38,576 nucleotides of DNA from Chrysochromulina tobinii (lineage: Eukaryota; Haptophyta; Prymnesiales; Chrysochromulinaceae). The stretch spans positions 1 through 38,576 of the forward strand of contig JWZX01003036.1 of assembly GCA_001275005.1 (NCBI GenBank), given 5' to 3'. The notes under the pieces were generated by a model. It worked only from the letters and a program-made list of their open reading frames with translations. It was not told the origin of the DNA and made no database searches. Of the stretch, positions 8,773 to 18,200 are shown one piece after another. Position numbers and translations under genes: made by a program. Every line of letters begins with the position of its first letter. Positions within the stretch are counted from its first letter, which is position 1.

Positions 8773-9838
8773 ATGGTCGCGATGCTCATCAACTTTGTAG
8801 CGGAGAAGACGGATGCGCACAGCGACGGGATCAGGTCGGTGGCGTTTTCCCCAGACGGGACGAAGATTGTGTCTGGATCGGTCGACAAGACGATCAAAGT
8901 CTGGGATTCCGGTGCGCTTTTGCCCTCAAATCGCCCCTCCTCTTGGCCAAACTGATGCCTGCTGGCTTGTCTGGCAGGCAAACTGGAGCTGATGAGCGAG
9001 AAGACGAACGCGCACAGCGAATGGATCTCGTCGGTGGCGTTTTCCCCAGACGGGACCAAGATCGTGTCGGGATCGGGCGACAAGACCATCAAAGTCTGGG
9101 AGTCTGGTGCGCCGCGAACTCAAATCACGCCCCTCCTTGGCCAAAACTGATCCCTGCTGGCTTGTCTGGCAGGCAAGCTGGAGCTGATGAGCGAGAAGAC
9201 GACCGCCCACAGCGACACCATCGGGTCGGTGGCATTTTCCCCGGACGGGACCAAGATTGTGTCCGGATCGGACGACGGGACGATTAAAGTCTGGGATTCG
9301 GGTGCGCCGCGAGCCCTCAAATCGCCCTCCTTGGCCAAAACTGAACCCTGCTGGCTTGTCTGGCAGACAAACTGGAGCTGTTGAGCGAGAAGACCAATGC
9401 CCACAGCCACTTTGTCATGTCGGTGGCGTTTTCCCCGGACGGGACCAAGATTGTGTCCGGATCGGCTGATGGGACGATCAAAGTCTGGGATTTGGGTGCG
9501 CTGAGCCCTCACAATCGCCCCTCCTTGGCCAAAACTGATGCTTGCTGGCTTGTCTGGCAGGCAAGCTGGAGCTGATGAGCGAGAAGACGAATGCGCACAG
9601 CGACTACATCAACTCGGTCGCGTTTTCCCCGGACGGGACCAAGATCATCACCGGATCGGACGACAAGACGATTAAAGTCTGGGATATCATCAATTGGTCT
9701 CGCAAAGATCACTTGATGTTCAACGTTACCACCCAGCGATTTGTCTTGCAGATGCTGTGGCTGAACAAATACATAATGAAGTTTCCTGATGATGTGATTG
9801 ATCTGCTCATCGAAGCTTGCTTGCCGAAGCAGGTGTGA
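8773..9838 (+). CDS. WD40-repeat protein of five near-identical repeats, five exons
   Basis: Exons 8773-8911, 8978-9106, 9173-9301, 9367-9495 and 9561-9838 join in phase 1 to give 267 residues. Each exon carries one WD40 repeat with the same core: a (n)[14 protein letters not shown](v/i)(s/t)GS..(k/g)TIKVWD block preceded by KLEL(m/l)SEKT. The three middle exons are each exactly 129 nt. The last exon adds a non-repeat tail ([11 protein letters not shown] to IEACLPKQV). WD40 repeats form beta-propeller interaction surfaces; seven blades are usual, so five repeats are either incomplete or need a partner, unless upstream exons exist. Introns sit at the same phase in every repeat, showing growth by exon-intron duplication. 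ATG 8773 is the first Met but follows an AG acceptor-like site, so the true start may be upstream. Confidence 0.78.
8912..9560 (+). repeat. Four 65-66-bp homologous introns in a 195-bp exon-intron tandem array
   Basis: Introns at 8912-8977, 9107-9172, 9302-9366 and 9496-9560 all start GTGCGC and end GGCTTGTCTGGCAG, with a branch-like ACTGAT or ACTGAA about 25-30 nt before the acceptor. Donor-to-donor spacing is 195, 195 and 194 bp. The introns are nearly as similar as the exons, which argues for very recent duplication or gene conversion rather than old repeats. Confidence 0.85.
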
Positions 9839-10599
9839 GGTGAGGCGGGATGTCGGTAACCGTGCCGTGCATTGTTTGTTTTAGCTCAAAACTGTCAGAA
9901 TCGAACGTGGAAATCCCATTCTGCATACTCTAGTTCACAAACCAGCCCATAACCAGCCCAAAACTTACAATTTTACTAGACAAAAGTCAAAACCCTCTAA
10001 TTTCGCACAGAAAGCACGCACGACGCGTGCGGGATTGGGGATATTTGTCCCATGATTTGTCCACTTCTTTGTGGTAAAGGCTGCGAAACTGCGTTCGGTA
10101 AATTCGGTCAGCGTTCACTGTCGGTGCAGCGTGGAGATAGATCCAGAATTCATATGGATGGGTAGGGCCAAGAAGAAAAAGACCTTCCTAATTTGTGATG
10201 AAAGGCTGCTGCAAAATGAAAGGCGGCAACTCTGCAACTCTGTCATCATCTACTTCAGAAGCCAGCATCGTACGCCACCCGCACGTTTTTTGCAGTGGGG
10301 AAATCGTCTCTCGCGATGGGACCACACTGGTTCCTGGCGTCTCGCCTGGGTCCTCGGCTGCCCCTGGTCTCGGCGTCTGTCGTCGCGATGCCTGACGACG
10401 ACCAGCTTTCAGATCTAGCCAGCGTGCAGATCCGCTCGCATCCACATCTCGCGCAGATCCGCTCGCGCAGTCACCATGGCCACCGTGCGGCCACCGTAAC
10501 CTGAATCACTCCAGGCGGCTGCCAAGCTGCCGTGCGCCACGACACCGTCGTCTCTCGACGCCGCCGTCGTCACGCGACGGCGGCATCGAGTGACTTCTT
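9839..10599. other. AT-richer intergenic stretch
   Basis: From about 9880 to 10070 the sequence is noticeably richer in A and T than the genes, with an imperfect repeat (CCAGCCCATAACCAGCCCAAAAC). Nothing coding is recognised. The short frames near 10071-10520 lack family features. Confidence 0.4.
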
Positions 10600-10862
10600 T
10601 TGCGTTCCCTTCGGGGGGCGCGCCAACGGGCGCGTCTCTACACCTCCGACTCCCACTGCGACGACCCCGGCGCCCGTGCGCAGACTGCATCTACGGCACC
10701 GACTGCGCCGACTGCGGCCCGCGCTTTCCGCCTCCTCCGCCCATCTGCGCCGAGACGTGCAACTGGGCTTCCGACGCCGATTGCGACGGCGGCGGCCCCG
10801 GCTCGGAGTTCCGCCCGGCCCCAGGCCGACGGCATGTGGACCGGACCAATCGTCACATGTAG
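10600..10862 (+). pseudogene. Frameshifted remnant of a Cys-rich cassette gene
   Basis: In one frame from 10636 the sequence reads LYTSDSHCDDPGA; in a second frame from about 10671 it reads CADCIYGTDCADCGPR, then a Pro linker, then CAETCNWASDADCDGGGPGSEF. Together these are the halves of a LNR-like six-cysteine cassette seen repeatedly in algal secreted proteins, where a C.TC.(Y/W)(T/A)SD..CDD..PG..(Y/F) half is followed by (Y)GTDC.DCGPR. The switch of frame inside one cassette means the gene is broken or the assembly has an indel. The cassette then ends shortly after the second half-unit. It may be a relic or the visible exon of a larger gene. Confidence 0.55.
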
Positions 10863-11226
10863 TAAAGGTTGCAGACAGTGTGTACGTCCTGTACATAACC
10901 AGTCCAAGAACAAAAGTTCTCAAGTAAGAGCTACTCACCACCGAAACGAAAACGACAAACGCGGGTGGGGAAGCCGGCGGTAGCTCTCTCAACATGATGT
11001 TATTATTATTTGTTCATGTATTATTTGTTGTATGCATGGTTGTATGTTGATGAAGGCGTCACGACTGCCGAAACAATGTGGTACATGTACAGCCCTCTCG
11101 CAGTCGCGCCAAAGTCGCGCGCGCGCATGATGGTTACGAGTGAATTCACGAAAGTTGGCCCCACGGGTCCGTCTAGTGGTATACAGAACAGGACCTGACT
11201 TGCAGACGTGTGCACAGGCCCGCAGC

Positions 11227-12612
11227 ATGTCGTGTCCGGACACTGCCATGTGCAGACTCCGCACACGACTAGCGGCAATCGACAATGCGTGCGCGCGTCG
11301 GGAGGTACATTGCACGTGGGGTGAATCATCCTCTCGTTGCTGCATCCACAGCTGTCGGGGGCGCGGTGCTTGCGTGAATGGCTCCTGCCAGTGCGACACC
11401 GGTTTCAGTGGGGTCGACTGCAGCATGAGTGCCGACGCCCCTCACTGTCCCAATGGGGCACCACAGCCGCGTGGTATCTTCATCGGCGAGGAGGGACTTC
11501 ATGCAACAGGCGGATCGAGCACCATGAGCCCGGCACGCTTCGGCTATGCCCATGAATGCAAGGGTACTCCAATCACGACGTTGGAGCCATCACTGAACGG
11601 CATATACGCTCCAATAGACATCTTCTTGCTTCGCCTTCTCTCGGACCACACCTTCCGTTCCCTTTCGAGGTCGTGTGCACAGGCAGAGTGGCACCCGATG
11701 TATGCACGCCGCATCTACCACAACACTGACCTCGTCAGCAAGTGGAGCATCCGAGCAGTGCTTCGCCAACGAAGGCAGAGCAGGGGTGCCCCGATGCTCC
11801 CCTGGATCCACGAGGACCACTCTGATGTGGGCTCATGCGGCGAGCCGCTGGATCACTTTACGGAGGGAGATATACTGCTCACCTATTGGGGCCATGTGGC
11901 TTGCAAGCCGCCGAACGTCTTCCTCGTTGTGGTCCCTGGCGGCACACGCCACAGCCTCGTGTTGAACCGAACCGAGCATCGGTGGACGAGCATGCACCCT
12001 GAGCTTGTCACGTGGGCGCGCCGAGTGTACTCCCCTGCTCACTTGCATGCGCCGCGCCGGCCGGTGCTATACTTCCAAGGCTCCACCCGCGAGGCTGGCG
12101 CGAGCGCCGACGTGGTCAGCAGATGCTTCTTTCCTCACAACCGGAGCAAGGGGTGTGGTCAAGGGGTCTACTCACTTGGGATACGGCAAGCGGTGCGTCG
12201 GACCATCGGCAGCGACGCCCGCGTGGTCTTCAACGTTGGCAAGACTGGGGGTTACCTGACCACTCTGTCTCAGACAGAGTTCTGCCTGACTGCACCGGGC
12301 TTCGGGTTTGGAGTCCGCATCATCGACTACGTCGCGACGGGCTGCTTACCGGTCATCGTCCGAGTCGAGCCGCAAGTGCTCTTGCCTCTGGAGCCCGACC
12401 TCGACTACTCTGCGTTCGCTGTGAGCATACCGTTTGCAGCGATCGGAGCCCTTCCTGAGATTCTCGCCAACATGAGCTCCACCGAGATCCGCCGGAAGCG
12501 TGAGGCGTTACGGGATGTGCATAAACAGTTCATCTGGGACGAGGGGTACGGTCAGGCGTACGAAGCGGTGCTGGGCGCGCTGCAGCGCCGGCTTTCCCGC
12601 CGCCACACATGA
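11227..12612 (+). CDS. Exostosin-like glycosyltransferase (GT47) with EGF-like module
   Basis: The frame is open from 11140; the first ATG is at 11227 and gives 461 residues. Residues about 37-60 form an EGF-like module (CCIHSCRGRGACVNGSCQC then CDTGFSGVDC). The rest is an exostosin domain: HPMYARRIYHNTD, a central RPVLYFQGS strand, CRQGVY-like CGQGVYSLGIR, and the diagnostic SQTEFCLTAPGFGFGVRI-IDYVATGCLPVI nucleotide-sugar segment near 12270-12360. GT47 enzymes build Golgi polysaccharides (heparan backbones in animals, xyloglucan or xylan in plants), and EGF plus exostosin is a known algal and plant layout. No signal anchor is visible; an acceptor-like site (CTGACTTGCAG, near 11205) suggests an upstream exon carries it. 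Confidence 0.8.
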   Translation: MSCPDTAMCRLRTRLAAIDNACARREVHCTWGESSSRCCIHSCRGRGACVNGSCQCDTGFSGVDCSMSADAPHCPNGAPQPRGIFIGEEGLHATGGSSTMSPARFGYAHECKGTPITTLEPSLNGIYAPIDIFLLRLLSDHTFRSLSRSCAQAEWHPMYARRIYHNTDLVSKWSIRAVLRQRRQSRGAPMLPWIHEDHSDVGSCGEPLDHFTEGDILLTYWGHVACKPPNVFLVVVPGGTRHSLVLNRTEHRWTSMHPELVTWARRVYSPAHLHAPRRPVLYFQGSTREAGASADVVSRCFFPHNRSKGCGQGVYSLGIRQAVRRTIGSDARVVFNVGKTGGYLTTLSQTEFCLTAPGFGFGVRIIDYVATGCLPVIVRVEPQVLLPLEPDLDYSAFAVSIPFAAIGALPEILANMSSTEIRRKREALRDVHKQFIWDEGYGQAYEAVLGALQRRLSRRHT

Positions 12613-12865
12613 AGCCTTGAAGTAGGTTCATAGAATATCACAGACCATAGGCGTATAGTATAGGGCACACGGTAATAGAGATAGTACCTTATAGGCGTCG
12701 TCGGGCATCTGTCGTACAATGTATAGGTCCAGGTCGGTAGCGGCAAGCGCGGGTAGGACACCAGTAGCAGTACCAGGTAGGACTCGAATAACAGTATCAG
12801 CGTAGGACCCCGCTCGGTGAAGAACGGCGACCCCCCGTTTTCTGGTTCACAGGGGGTGAGAGAGC

Positions 12866-14598
12866 ATGAAAGATCTAAGGACTCACCTCTTCCTCGCCGT
12901 CCTCGTCCTGGCCTCCACGCCCGTGTCCGGCGTCTTGCCGAGGCCGCAGCAGCAAACAGACTCGGGAGATGTGTTCTCACTCGGCGAAGAGTTTCAGTTT
13001 CTCGCCGTTGGTGTGCATTCGACGCCCATGCTTCAGAATGCATTCGATCGCTATCGCGCCATCATCTTCCAGCGGCGCAAGCCGGACGGTGCTGCGCCTG
13101 CACTGAGCACAATAACAGGCTGCGACGTGAACGTGACGTCGGATGTGCAAGTCAAGACGCTCACGACGGATGAGTCGTACGAGCTGCATGTCCGAGCGCC
13201 TCGCCTGTTCGTGCGCGCTGCGACCGTCTTCGGAGCCTTGTACGCACTCGAGACGTTCAGTCAGCTCGTTCGCTCCGATTTGTCCATCGATGGCACCGTG
13301 ATCACCGACAAGCCGCGCTTTGCCTACCGTGGCACCATGATCGATACGTCCCGGCACTTTTATCCGGTCACGTCTATCAAGATGCACATCGACGCGATGG
13401 CGTACGCAAAGATGAACGTGCTCCACTGGCACATCGTGGACGAAATCAGTTTCCCGTACGAGTCCGTCGTGCTGCCACAAATGAGTCTCGACGGCGCCTT
13501 CAGCCCCAAGCACGTCTACTCGATCGCGGCCATTCGGGAGATCGTCGAGTACGCGATGCTGCGCGGCGTGAGGGTGATTCCGGAGTTTGACACGCCCGGT
13601 CACGTGAGCCGAGGCTGGGGCTCTCTCGGCGTGCTCACCCAATGCTACGACGTCAAGACGGGCGCGCCGACCAACTTCGGAGCCCTCAACCCGACGTTGA
13701 ACCAAACCTACGCGGTGCTCAGCACCCTCCTCGCCGAGGTCAGGGACGTGTTTGCACCCGAGGCGTACATCCACGTGGGCGGCGATGAGGTTCCTAAGGA
13801 GTGCTGGCAGTCCAACCCGCAAATTGCGTCCTGGCTGCATGAGCACCCGAGTGTGAAGGACTTTGCCGGGCTCGAAACCTACTTTGAGCAGCGGCTGCTC
13901 GCACTGCTCAAAGCGCAGGGCTCGTCGTACATCGTCTGGCAGGAGATCTTCGACAACGGTGTTGAGATCTTGCCAGATACCGTGATCGAGGTGTGGAAGG
14001 GGAGCCCAGGATTGTCTGTGATCACCTCTCATGGCCTCTGATCTCATCTGATTGCCTCGCTCATCAGGTGTGGAAGGGAGGCCACGGAGGCGACCAATGG
14101 CTCTGGCAGACCGAGATGGCGAAGGTGACTGGCGCTGGCTTCAAGAGCGTGCTGTCCGCGCCGTACTACCTCAACTACATCGCCTATGGGGCCGATTGGA
14201 TCAATTACTACTCGATCGAGCCGGCTAACTTTACGGGCGGCGCCGCCGCCGAGTCCAACGGCCTCATCGCCGGGCTTGAGGCCTGCTTCTGGTCAGAGTA
14301 CATTGATGCCACCAACCTCGCTTCTCGCGCATGGCCGCGGGCGGCGGCCGTCGCTGAACGGGCGTGGTCGGCTGAAACCGTGACGAACCTGACGGATGCG
14401 GAACGTCGGCTGCACGAGTGGCGATGCATGCTACTGACTCGTGGCATCAATGCGGAGCCGATCGGCACCTGCTCGGTGAACGCTCAACGCGTTGGCGGGC
14501 CGACGTTGCAGCAGTGGTGCCAATACCAAGTGCCTGGGTACGGTGGCTACTGCGCGGAAGAATGGGATCCCGTGTACAGCGCGCCGTGGGACCGATAA
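12866..14598 (+). CDS. Beta-N-acetylhexosaminidase (GH20), two exons
   Basis: Exons 12866-13990 and 14068-14598 join in frame (GAG|GTG, IE-VWKGG) to give 551 residues, the usual family length. An N-terminal signal peptide is clear (MKDLRTHLFLAVLVLASTP). A small N-terminal alpha/beta domain follows, then the GH20 barrel: YRGTMIDTSRHFYPV, KMNVLHWHIVDEISFPYES, EFDTPGHVSRGW, and the catalytic HVGGDEVPKECW with the Asp-Glu pair at about residues 307-308. VWKGGHGG and WYLNYI-like YYLNYIAYGADW are encoded after the splice. The enzyme removes terminal GlcNAc or GalNAc by substrate-assisted catalysis, in lysosome-like compartments or outside the cell. All key residues are present. Upstream on the same strand is an exostosin, a plausible but unproven partner in glycan turnover. 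Confidence 0.92.
13991..14067 (+). mobile_element. Introner-like intron (family A) with duplicated exon edge
   Basis: A 77-bp intron that starts with GTGTGGAAGGGG and is followed by exon 2 starting GTGTGGAAGGGA: 11 identical nt, 13 with the shared AG before, and 16 of the first 20. It ends CTGATTGCCTCGCTCATCAG, nearly the same as the 3-prime end of units in the phosphatase intron array. Here the duplicated target supplies the donor and the insert supplies the acceptor. Confidence 0.7.
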
Positions 14599-15255
14599 GC
14601 TGCTGTGGTGCTGCCGTGGCCGATACGCCCTATAGCTTTGCGCGGCCACCACCAACTACATGTATGGTCAAGAGCAATTGTTCCTTAGAGCGAGAGAACA
14701 TCATAGAAAATAGACGCAAGCGGTGTGCGCGCGCCGGGATGCTTGGTTAGCGATTCGGCGTGAACCGTTGTGTGCGACCCCGCGTGCTGCGTGGTGAGGG
14801 CACGGCTTTTCAGATTTCGCGATTCGCGACGTAGTCTTTTGTTATGATTATTGTTAAATTAACGACGAACGTAACTCGGCCGGCGGGCCGCGGGACCAGA
14901 GCCCCGGGCGAAGCCGAGATGCGGCCGAGCGCGGCAGCAAAATTAATACCGCATCGCGGTCCACAGACGTGCGCGCGTCCCCCGCGCCCAGGACCCCCAG
15001 ACGCTCGGTCTGGCAGGACGACCACACCTGGCCATGCACCTGGTACACAGAGAACACACGCACACACACCAACGCAAACCGCGTCGGTTGTACCGTCCGC
15101 GAGAGACACGACCCCAAAGTCATACGTGGTATCGAAGTAGCTGTCACCTGCCCCTCGCCATGCCGGCTCGTGATGCACTCCGAGATTACTCCGAGATTAC
15201 TCCGAGATGCCACCGTACGGTCGCTCTCTCCTCCTTGGAGTGCTCAACACGGCGC
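14599..15255. other. Intergenic stretch between converging genes
   Basis: Lies between the end of the hexosaminidase gene (+) and the end of the phosphatase gene (-). No coding signature. It includes an AT-rich patch (about 14840-14875), CA-rich runs near 15055-15075, and a small triplet of CCGAGATTACT at about 15180-15205. Both 3-prime untranslated regions probably lie here. Confidence 0.45.
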
Positions 15256-18200
15256 TCAAGAGAGCACAAGGTCGGCCATCTGCAGCCCGACATGCATGTC
15301 CTCCTCCTCCTCGTCGTCGTCCTCGTCCTCGGTGCTCGATGTGTCGCCCTCCTCCTCCTCCGCCAACGCCGGCCGGGCGCCATGATGGGCGCTCGACATG
15401 GCGCTCGGGTCCCCTCGAGTGCGTGCGCCCACGACGGCCACCCGCACTGCGGGGTCTGCTCGAATCAGCGCGCCCAACGGCTGCGCCCCGTCGGGGCTGC
15501 CCGCGCTGTGTTGAGCACCAACAACCGCCGGGCCGCCGTCGCCGCCGCCGCCGCCAAGAACTCCAGCGCCCCCATCGTACAGGAGCGTCGCGTCCTCAGC
15601 ATGTCTCTCAGTACCTGTAGGCCTCGAGCTGCCGGGCTCGGGCCGCGGGCGCGGCGGCGTGAACGGCCGTTTCGGGTCGAGGACCCAATTGTGCTCGGCG
15701 GCGGCGGCACGCCCCCGTGCACGCAGAACCTGTGGGCAAGTGGATGGGGCGTCGTGGTGAGCACTAGTGAGCACTTGCATGCACGAGGGGGAGAGCGGCA
15801 CGCCCGCGTGCATGCAGAACCTTGGGGAAGACGTGGAGCTCGCGGCTCATGACGACCATCGCCGCGTCGTTCTTGTGATGGCCGCCGTAATCGGGCGCCG
15901 AGAAGACGGTTAGAATGCGCCCGCCTGCACACCTGCCATCACCAAGGGAAGCAGGCGAGATCACGGCGAGATCACGAAGGTCGTTTGGCGCACTCAGTCG
16001 CACTCAGTCGCACTCAGTCGCAATCAGTCGCAATCAGTCGCACTCAGTCGCACTCAGTCGCACTCAGTCGCACTCAGTCGCACTCAGTCGCACGCGCACC
16101 ACTCGAAGCCGTCCTGGACGCACTGGTGGGCGCGCAGGATGAGCTTGAGCCCATTAGCCGCGCAAAAGGCGCGTACGCGGTCGGGCGCGAAGGCGACCGT
16201 ATTGGGACCTGTGGGGAGAGGGTGCAGGGCGCGGTGAGGAGCACTTGCATGCAAGCGTAGGGTCTCGAGCGCGTTCGACTCGATCGTATTGGGACCCCGC
16301 GAATTCGGATGGCAGCCGACAAGACCGTCTGAGTCTGTTGGATCGGACCAAAGGATCTGATATGGGAAGCACTCAGTGACCAGTCAGTACTGATGAGGAA
16401 ATCACTCAGTGGCCAGTAAGTACTGGGCGATAACTGCTGGCAAGTTGTGCACCATCAGAGGGGCAATCAGTGACTCACCTCGTTGAGCACGTTCCGTTGC
16501 GACAAGTTCACACTCACGGGGCGCGGCAGCTCGCGGAGCTGATCGAGGTTCTGAAGCGACTCGCCTATGCCCCCATGCACAGCAAGCACCACATCGTCAA
16601 TGAGCGCCGCCACGGGCATCATCTCGAACACCTGGTTGATGGCAGTCCACACGTGCGCGCCGTCGCGGCAGCGGCGCATACACTCCTGGCGGAAACCGTA
16701 GTGAGCGTTCACTTGCGGGTCCTCGTGGTTGCCTCGCAGCAACGTGACCCTCGACGGATGGCAGATCTTGAGTGCAAGTAGCAACGCCACCACCTCCAGC
16801 GAGTGCTTGCCACGGTCGACATAGTCACCGAGGAACAGATACGAGCAGTAGTCCACGTCGCCCGTGTATGCATTCGGCGAGCCAAACGCGGCAAAGAATC
16901 GCTGCAAATCTCCAAACTGGCCGTGCAAGTCTCCAAAGATCTTGAGCGGGGCTTTGAGCGGCACGAGCGATGAAGTCGTCCACATGCGTCGCTCGAGGCA
17001 GAGCTTGCACATGATGAGCAGCTCGGCATCTGTGCACACGTACTCGAGTGAGCCTTCGCCCATTCCGCAGCGCTCGAGCGCCGCCGCGTCCCACCCGCCG
17101 AGCAGCAGTGTGTCACACACGCGCTTGGCCACGTCCTTCCCAGGGGCGGGAGAGGGCGGCGCCAACCACGATCTCGCATGCATCTCGACCTGCCGCTTTT
17201 GGATCGCCGCGTCCGTCGGATCGATGTCGACAGAGGTCTGCCGTTGCAGCCCAGTCGGAGCCGCCGCCCTGCCCAGGAGACCTTTGGGGCTAGCCGACGA
17301 GAGAGACCGGTAGGTCATCGGCGCCTCGAGGACGACCTTCTTAAAGGCAAAGCGCACCTCACCGCCCGGCGACGGCGGCGGCTCGCCACCGCCGCGCCGC
17401 CGCCTCGCGCTCAGCAAAGGGCCCTGCGCACCCTCCACAGCGCCGCCCACGACAGCGCCGCCCACGACAGCGCCGCCCACGACAACGCCGCCCACGACAG
17501 CGCCACCCACGACAGCGCACGTGGATGCATGCATGCTCGGGCCGAGGTTGAGCGCCGTACCGGGCAGCGGCGGGTTCATGCCGCCGGCATGTGGCGGCGA
17601 GTCAGGCGCACTCACCTGATGAGGGAAGCAATCATTTTGATGAGGGAGGCAATCAGGGCGGCAATCAGCATGTGGCGGCGAGTCAGGCGCACTCACCTGA
17701 TGAGGGAAGCAATCATTTTGATGAGGGAGGCAATCAGGGCGGCAATCAGCATGTGGCGGCGAGTCAGGCGCACTCACCTGATGAGGGAAGCAATCAGTCT
17801 GATGAGGGAGGCAATCAGGGCGGCAATCAGCATGTGGCGGCGAGTCAGGCGCACTCACCTGATGAGGGAGGCAAGCAGCCTGATGAGGGAGGCAATCAAG
17901 TCGGCAATCAGCATGTGGCGCACTCACCGATAGAGACGGCCTCGAGGCACGTGAGGAAGCACGCACGGGGGTGCCCTTGCCCAAGGCCGACGTAGCCGTA
18001 TCGGAAGCGTCCTCCGCCGACGCCGCCGTCACTGCCACCGCTGTCGCTGTCGCTGTCGGAGCCTGCTGTGAAGCCTGCTGTGAAGCATGCTCACGTTCCC
18101 GATAGGGCGAGGCGGTGCGTGAGCTGTCCGGGCATGAGGCCTTCGGCTTCATCAGCCGGGTAGGGGGCGAGAGCGGCGAGCGGCTGGCGCTCCCTGGGCC

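Noticed and set aside
8912-9560. WD40 introns as a third introner family
   Set aside because: Their similarity is explained by duplication of the whole exon-intron unit, and none has edge repeats or copies in another gene of this window.
12977-14047. 356-codon frame antisense to the hexosaminidase
   Set aside because: It is the antisense shadow of a strongly supported GH20 exon, His/Arg-rich with no family features.
15991-16090. CRISPR-like array from regular repeats
   Set aside because: Ten-base units with no spacers, inside a spliced intron of a eukaryotic gene; it is a microsatellite-like expansion.
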